Source: Achromobacter sp. MYb9
GTDB taxonomy: Bacteria; Pseudomonadota; Gammaproteobacteria; Burkholderiales; Burkholderiaceae_B
Length of the DNA: 64,000 nucleotides
NCBI RefSeq assembly: GCF_002975275.1
Contig: NZ_PCOQ01000019.1
Coordinates: forward strand, 1 to 64,000
Reading direction: 5' to 3'
A program made the translations under genes and the position numbers. Each line of letters starts with the position of its first letter. The first letter of the stretch is position 1. Below, piece by piece: positions 61,329-64,000 of this stretch. Under the pieces are notes generated by a model. It saw only the letters and a list, made by a program, of their open reading frames with translations. It did no database searches and was not told where the DNA came from.

Positions 61329-62363
61329 ATGGCACAAGCAAGACAATCGCAGCCTCGTCACGCCGCGACGCATCGCCACGCGGCAACGCCTCGTCGTACC
61401 GCCCTGAAAACCCTGTTGTTGTCCGCGCTAGCCGCAGCCGGCCTGAGCACCGGCCTGGCCCAGGCGGCGGACGACTGGCCCAGCAAGCCCATCAAGATCA
61501 TCGTGCCGTACACGCCGGGCGGGTCCACCGACATCGTGACCCGCATCGTCATGGAAAAGCTGGGGCCGCGCCTGAAGCAGACGATCATCGTCGAGAACCG
61601 GCCGGGGGCCAACAGCAGCGTGGGCTCGGCCATCGCGGCCAAGTCGGATCCGGACGGCTACACGTTCTTGTCCATGCTGCCGGCCTACATCATCAACTTC
61701 CACCTGTACAAGCTGACCTACACGCCCGCGGACCTGACGCCGGTCGTGCAGATGGCCGACCTGCCGCTGTTCCTGTTCGTGGCGGAAGATCTTCCGGTCA
61801 AGACTGTGGCCGACCTGGTCGCCTATGGCCGCAAGAACCCCGACAAGCTGACCTACGCCTCCAGCGGCAACGGCTCCAGCGCGCACCTGACGGGCGCCGA
61901 CTTCGCGTTGCAGAACAAGCTCACGATGACGCACGTGGCGTACAAGGGCAGCGCCCCCATCCTGACCGACCTGCTGGGCGGCCGCGTTTCCATGGTGTTC
62001 GACCCGATCCTGGTGCCGATGCAGTACGTGAAGCAGAACCGGCTGAAAGCGCTGGCCTTCACGGGCAAGGAACGCTGGCCCACCGAGCCCGGCATTCCCA
62101 CCATGGAAGAAGCCGGCATGCCCGGCTTCGTGACCGGTTCCTGGGCAGGCCTGATGGCGCCGGCCGGCACGCCCAAGCCGATCATCGAACGCATGGCGCG
62201 CGAGATCGCCGAGATCGTCAAGGAACCCGACGTGAAGCAGAAATTCGTGGACGCGGGGTTCCTGCCCGTCAGCGGCACCACGGCGCAGTTCGCGGAACTG
62301 ATGAAGACCGATTCGGCGCGCTATGCCGAAATCATCAAGCAGGCAGGCATCACCGTGAATTGA
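61329..62363 (+). CDS. Bug-family receptor upstream of pcaIJ
   Basis: Periplasmic tripartite-tricarboxylate receptor of 344 residues. The N-terminus is unusually long and His/Arg-rich (RHAATHRHAATPRR) before the signal core LKTLLLSALAAAGLSTGLAQA. Mature: KIIVPYTPGGSTDIVTR, IVENRPGANSSVGSAIAAKS, YKGSAPILTDLLGGRVSM. The twin-arginine-like RRTALK may only be a charged N-region. ATG 61329 has GGAGGAG upstream. It lies 47 bases before pcaI and is probably co-transcribed, so its ligand may be an oxoadipate-type acid (inference). Confidence 0.9.
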   Translation: MAQARQSQPRHAATHRHAATPRRTALKTLLLSALAAAGLSTGLAQAADDWPSKPIKIIVPYTPGGSTDIVTRIVMEKLGPRLKQTIIVENRPGANSSVGSAIAAKSDPDGYTFLSMLPAYIINFHLYKLTYTPADLTPVVQMADLPLFLFVAEDLPVKTVADLVAYGRKNPDKLTYASSGNGSSAHLTGADFALQNKLTMTHVAYKGSAPILTDLLGGRVSMVFDPILVPMQYVKQNRLKALAFTGKERWPTEPGIPTMEEAGMPGFVTGSWAGLMAPAGTPKPIIERMAREIAEIVKEPDVKQKFVDAGFLPVSGTTAQFAELMKTDSARYAEIIKQAGITVN

Positions 62364-62371
62364 ACGCGGAC

Positions 62372-62393
62372 CCGGGCGCGGCAACGCGCCCGG
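62372..62393 (+). promoter_or_regulatory. Perfect 9-bp hairpin with GCAA loop between Bug and pcaI
   Basis: CCGGGCGCG-GCAA-CGCGCCCGG, the only structure in the 47-base gap. No T-run follows, so it is more likely an RNA stabiliser or processing site that sets different levels for receptor and enzyme. Confidence 0.5.
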
Positions 62394-62410
62394 CCCGATC
62401 GGAGTCCCCC

Positions 62411-63091
62411 ATGATCAACAAGTTCATCGACACCCCCGAGGCCGCGGTCTCGGACATCCACGACGGCGCCACGGTGCTGATCAGCGGCTTTGGCGGCGCG
62501 GGCATGCCCACCGAACTGATCCATGCCCTGATCGACCAGGGCGCGCGCGAGCTCACGGTCGTCAGCAATAATGCCGGCAACCACGAAACCGGCCTGGCCG
62601 CCCTGATCAAGGCCGGCCGCGTGCGCAAAGTGATCTGCTCGTTTCCCAAGGCGTCGCATTCCTGGGTCTTCGACGACCTGTACCGCCGCGGCGGCATCGA
62701 ACTGGAATGCGTGCCGCAAGGCACCATCGCGGAACGGCTGCGCGCGGCAGGCGCCGGCCTGGGCGGCTTTTTCACCCCCACCGCCTACGGCACCGAACTG
62801 GCCGCGGGCAAGGAAACCCGCATCATCGACGGCCGCGGCCACGTGTTCGAGACGCCGCTGCATGGCGACTTCGCGCTGGTCAAGGCCGACCAGGGCGACC
62901 GCTGGGGCAATCTGACCTATCACAAGAGCGCGCGCAATTTCGGGCCCATCATGTGCATGGCGGCCAAGACCACGATCGTGCAGGTGCGCGCCAAGGCCGA
63001 ACTGGGCGACCTGCCGCCCGAAGCCATCGTGACGCCGGGCATCTTCGTCGCGCGCGTCACCGAAGTGGCCAACGCCGCCTTTTCCAGCTGA
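62411..63091 (+). CDS. pcaI: 3-oxoadipate CoA-transferase subunit A
   Basis: Alpha subunit, 226 residues, of the succinyl-CoA:3-oxoadipate CoA-transferase that makes 3-oxoadipyl-CoA in the beta-ketoadipate pathway. Seen: ISGFGGAGMPTELI (CoA-binding glycine loop) and SNNAGNHETGLAAL, RKVICSFPKASH. These match PcaI more than acetoacetate transferases, though the difference is small. Followed by subunit B after 10 bases. It starts at ATG 62411 after GGAG. Confidence 0.9.
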   Translation: MINKFIDTPEAAVSDIHDGATVLISGFGGAGMPTELIHALIDQGARELTVVSNNAGNHETGLAALIKAGRVRKVICSFPKASHSWVFDDLYRRGGIELECVPQGTIAERLRAAGAGLGGFFTPTAYGTELAAGKETRIIDGRGHVFETPLHGDFALVKADQGDRWGNLTYHKSARNFGPIMCMAAKTTIVQVRAKAELGDLPPEAIVTPGIFVARVTEVANAAFSS

Positions 63092-63101
63092 AGGAACCCA
63101 C

Positions 63102-63743
63102 ATGCATCGTCCCCTGACCCGCGAGGCCATGGCGCGCCGCCTGGCCCTGGACATCCCCGACGGCAGCTACGTCAATCTGGGCATCGGCATGCCGGTGCTG
63201 GTGGCCGCCCATCTTCCGCCCGGCCGCGAGATCGTGCTGCACAGCGAAAACGGCATCCTGGGCATGGGCCCGCCGCCCGCGGAAGACGCCGTCAACCTGG
63301 ACTTGATCAACGCCGGCAAGCAGCCCGTGACGCTGCTCACCGGCGGCTCGTATTTCCACCACGCGGATTCGTTCGCGATGATGCGCGGCGGCCATCTGGA
63401 CATCTGCGTCATGGGCGGCATGCAGGTCGCCGCCAACGGCGATCTGGCCAACTGGTCGCTGGCCAAGCCCGGCGAAGCGCCGGCCGTCGGCGGCGCGATG
63501 GACCTGGCGGTTGGCGCGCGCAGCGTGTTCATCATGATGGAGCACAACAGCAAGAACGGCGATCCCAAGATCGTCGAACGCTGCACGTATCCGCTGACGG
63601 GCGCCGGCGTGGTCGACCGCATCTACACGGACCTGGCCGTCATTGACGTCACCCCGGACGGCCTGGTGGTTCGGGATATGATCGACGGCATGACTTTGAA
63701 CGAACTGCAAGCGCGCACGGGCGCGCCGCTGCGCGCAGGCTGA
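63102..63743 (+). CDS. pcaJ: 3-oxoadipate CoA-transferase subunit B
   Basis: Beta subunit, 213 residues, with the catalytic glutamate in LHSENGILGMGP. N-terminal MARRLALDIPDGSYVNLGIGMP and late NDPKIV-type HNSKNGDPKIV are typical. ATG 63102; the stop shares one base with the next ATG (TGATG). Works with PcaI in the cytoplasm. Confidence 0.91.
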   Translation: MHRPLTREAMARRLALDIPDGSYVNLGIGMPVLVAAHLPPGREIVLHSENGILGMGPPPAEDAVNLDLINAGKQPVTLLTGGSYFHHADSFAMMRGGHLDICVMGGMQVAANGDLANWSLAKPGEAPAVGGAMDLAVGARSVFIMMEHNSKNGDPKIVERCTYPLTGAGVVDRIYTDLAVIDVTPDGLVVRDMIDGMTLNELQARTGAPLRAG

Positions 63744-64000
63744 TGACGCCCAATCTTCCCCCGCCCGGCTACGCCGCCCCGCTTGCGGCGGAAGACCATC
63801 CCGACCAGTTGCGCGGCGATCCGGACTACATGCTGACGCTTGCGCGCGGGCTACACGTGATCCGCGCGTTCGGCACGCGCCGGCATCCGCAGACCGCGGC
63901 AGAACTCAGCCGCCGCGCCGCGCTGCCGCGCGCCGTCGTGCAGCGCTGCCTGCACACGCTGATCTTGCTGGGCATCGCCGAACAGCATGGCCGGCTGTAT
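63743..64000 (+). CDS. IclR family regulator, PcaR-like, cut by right edge
   Basis: The first 86 codons of an IclR-type gene; the rest lies outside the window. DYMLTLARGLHVIRAFGTRRHPQTAAELSRRAALPRAVVQRCLHTLILLG is the IclR winged helix and closely resembles PcaR/PobR. It overlaps the pcaJ stop by one base, so it is coded in the same transcript as pcaIJ and probably controls the pathway through 3-oxoadipate or a related acid. Confidence 0.85.
   Translation, partial: MTPNLPPPGYAAPLAAEDHPDQLRGDPDYMLTLARGLHVIRAFGTRRHPQTAAELSRRAALPRAVVQRCLHTLILLGIAEQHGRLY

Overview
The window looks like a chromosomal segment of a GC-rich betaproteobacterium of the Alcaligenaceae, most like Achromobacter or Bordetella. 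I infer this from three Bug-type periplasmic receptors, an aerobic benzoyl-CoA (box) gene cluster, the AddAB-like recombination pair, and the strong G/C third-position bias. No database search was run. No phage, insertion sequence, rRNA or CRISPR was seen. One tRNA gene, tRNA-Arg(CCU), is present.

Layout. 1-5970: a UvrD-type helicase/nuclease (cut by the left edge) and its PD-(D/E)XK nuclease partner. 6074-15831: a block joined by a shared palindrome. It holds an MFS transporter with a 52-residue membrane protein behind it, a nitronate monooxygenase, a Bug receptor, a CaiB-type CoA-transferase, two crotonase-fold proteins, a MarR regulator, an HMG-CoA-lyase-like protein and an acyl-CoA synthetase. 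16063-20115: tRNA-Arg, PBP7, a ribbon-helix-helix protein, AdhP and a DJ-1/PfpI protein. 20325-24073: an SDR, a Bug receptor and a DapA-like aldolase, with a divergent LysR gene. 24091-32896: a dipeptide-type ABC transporter operon that runs into a two-subunit Rieske dioxygenase, with divergent V4R-domain and GntR genes. 32926-40199: YbaK, XerD, a LysR gene, a thiamine-diphosphate enzyme, glutaryl-CoA dehydrogenase, a TRAP receptor and a MaoC protein. 40281-53612: the aerobic benzoate cluster: boxC-boxB-boxA, boxR, a DUF4863 protein, benzoate-CoA ligase, an alpha/beta hydrolase and a five-gene Liv-type ABC transporter. 53651-60976: a second thiamine-diphosphate enzyme, an arginase-fold protein with its own polar-amino-acid ABC transporter and IclR regulator, and another amino-acid-binding protein. 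61329-64000: a Bug receptor, the 3-oxoadipate CoA-transferase subunits and the start of an IclR gene of PcaR type.

How they work together. Benzoate would enter through the Liv-type transporter, be activated by benzoate-CoA ligase, epoxidised by BoxA/BoxB and ring-opened by BoxC. BoxR would act through TGCA-N6-TGCA sites at both ends of its gene. The CoA-transferase at the right edge feeds 3-oxoadipate from the catechol/protocatechuate branch into the same end pathway. The aldehyde dehydrogenase step (BoxD) is not in the window.

Three sub-systems look least explained: the MarR-linked acyl-CoA cluster, whose lyase lacks the HMG-CoA-lyase cysteine; the transporter-Rieske operon with a stand-alone V4R sensor; and the arginase-fold protein that has lost both a metal-binding histidine and the guanidine-binding glutamate.
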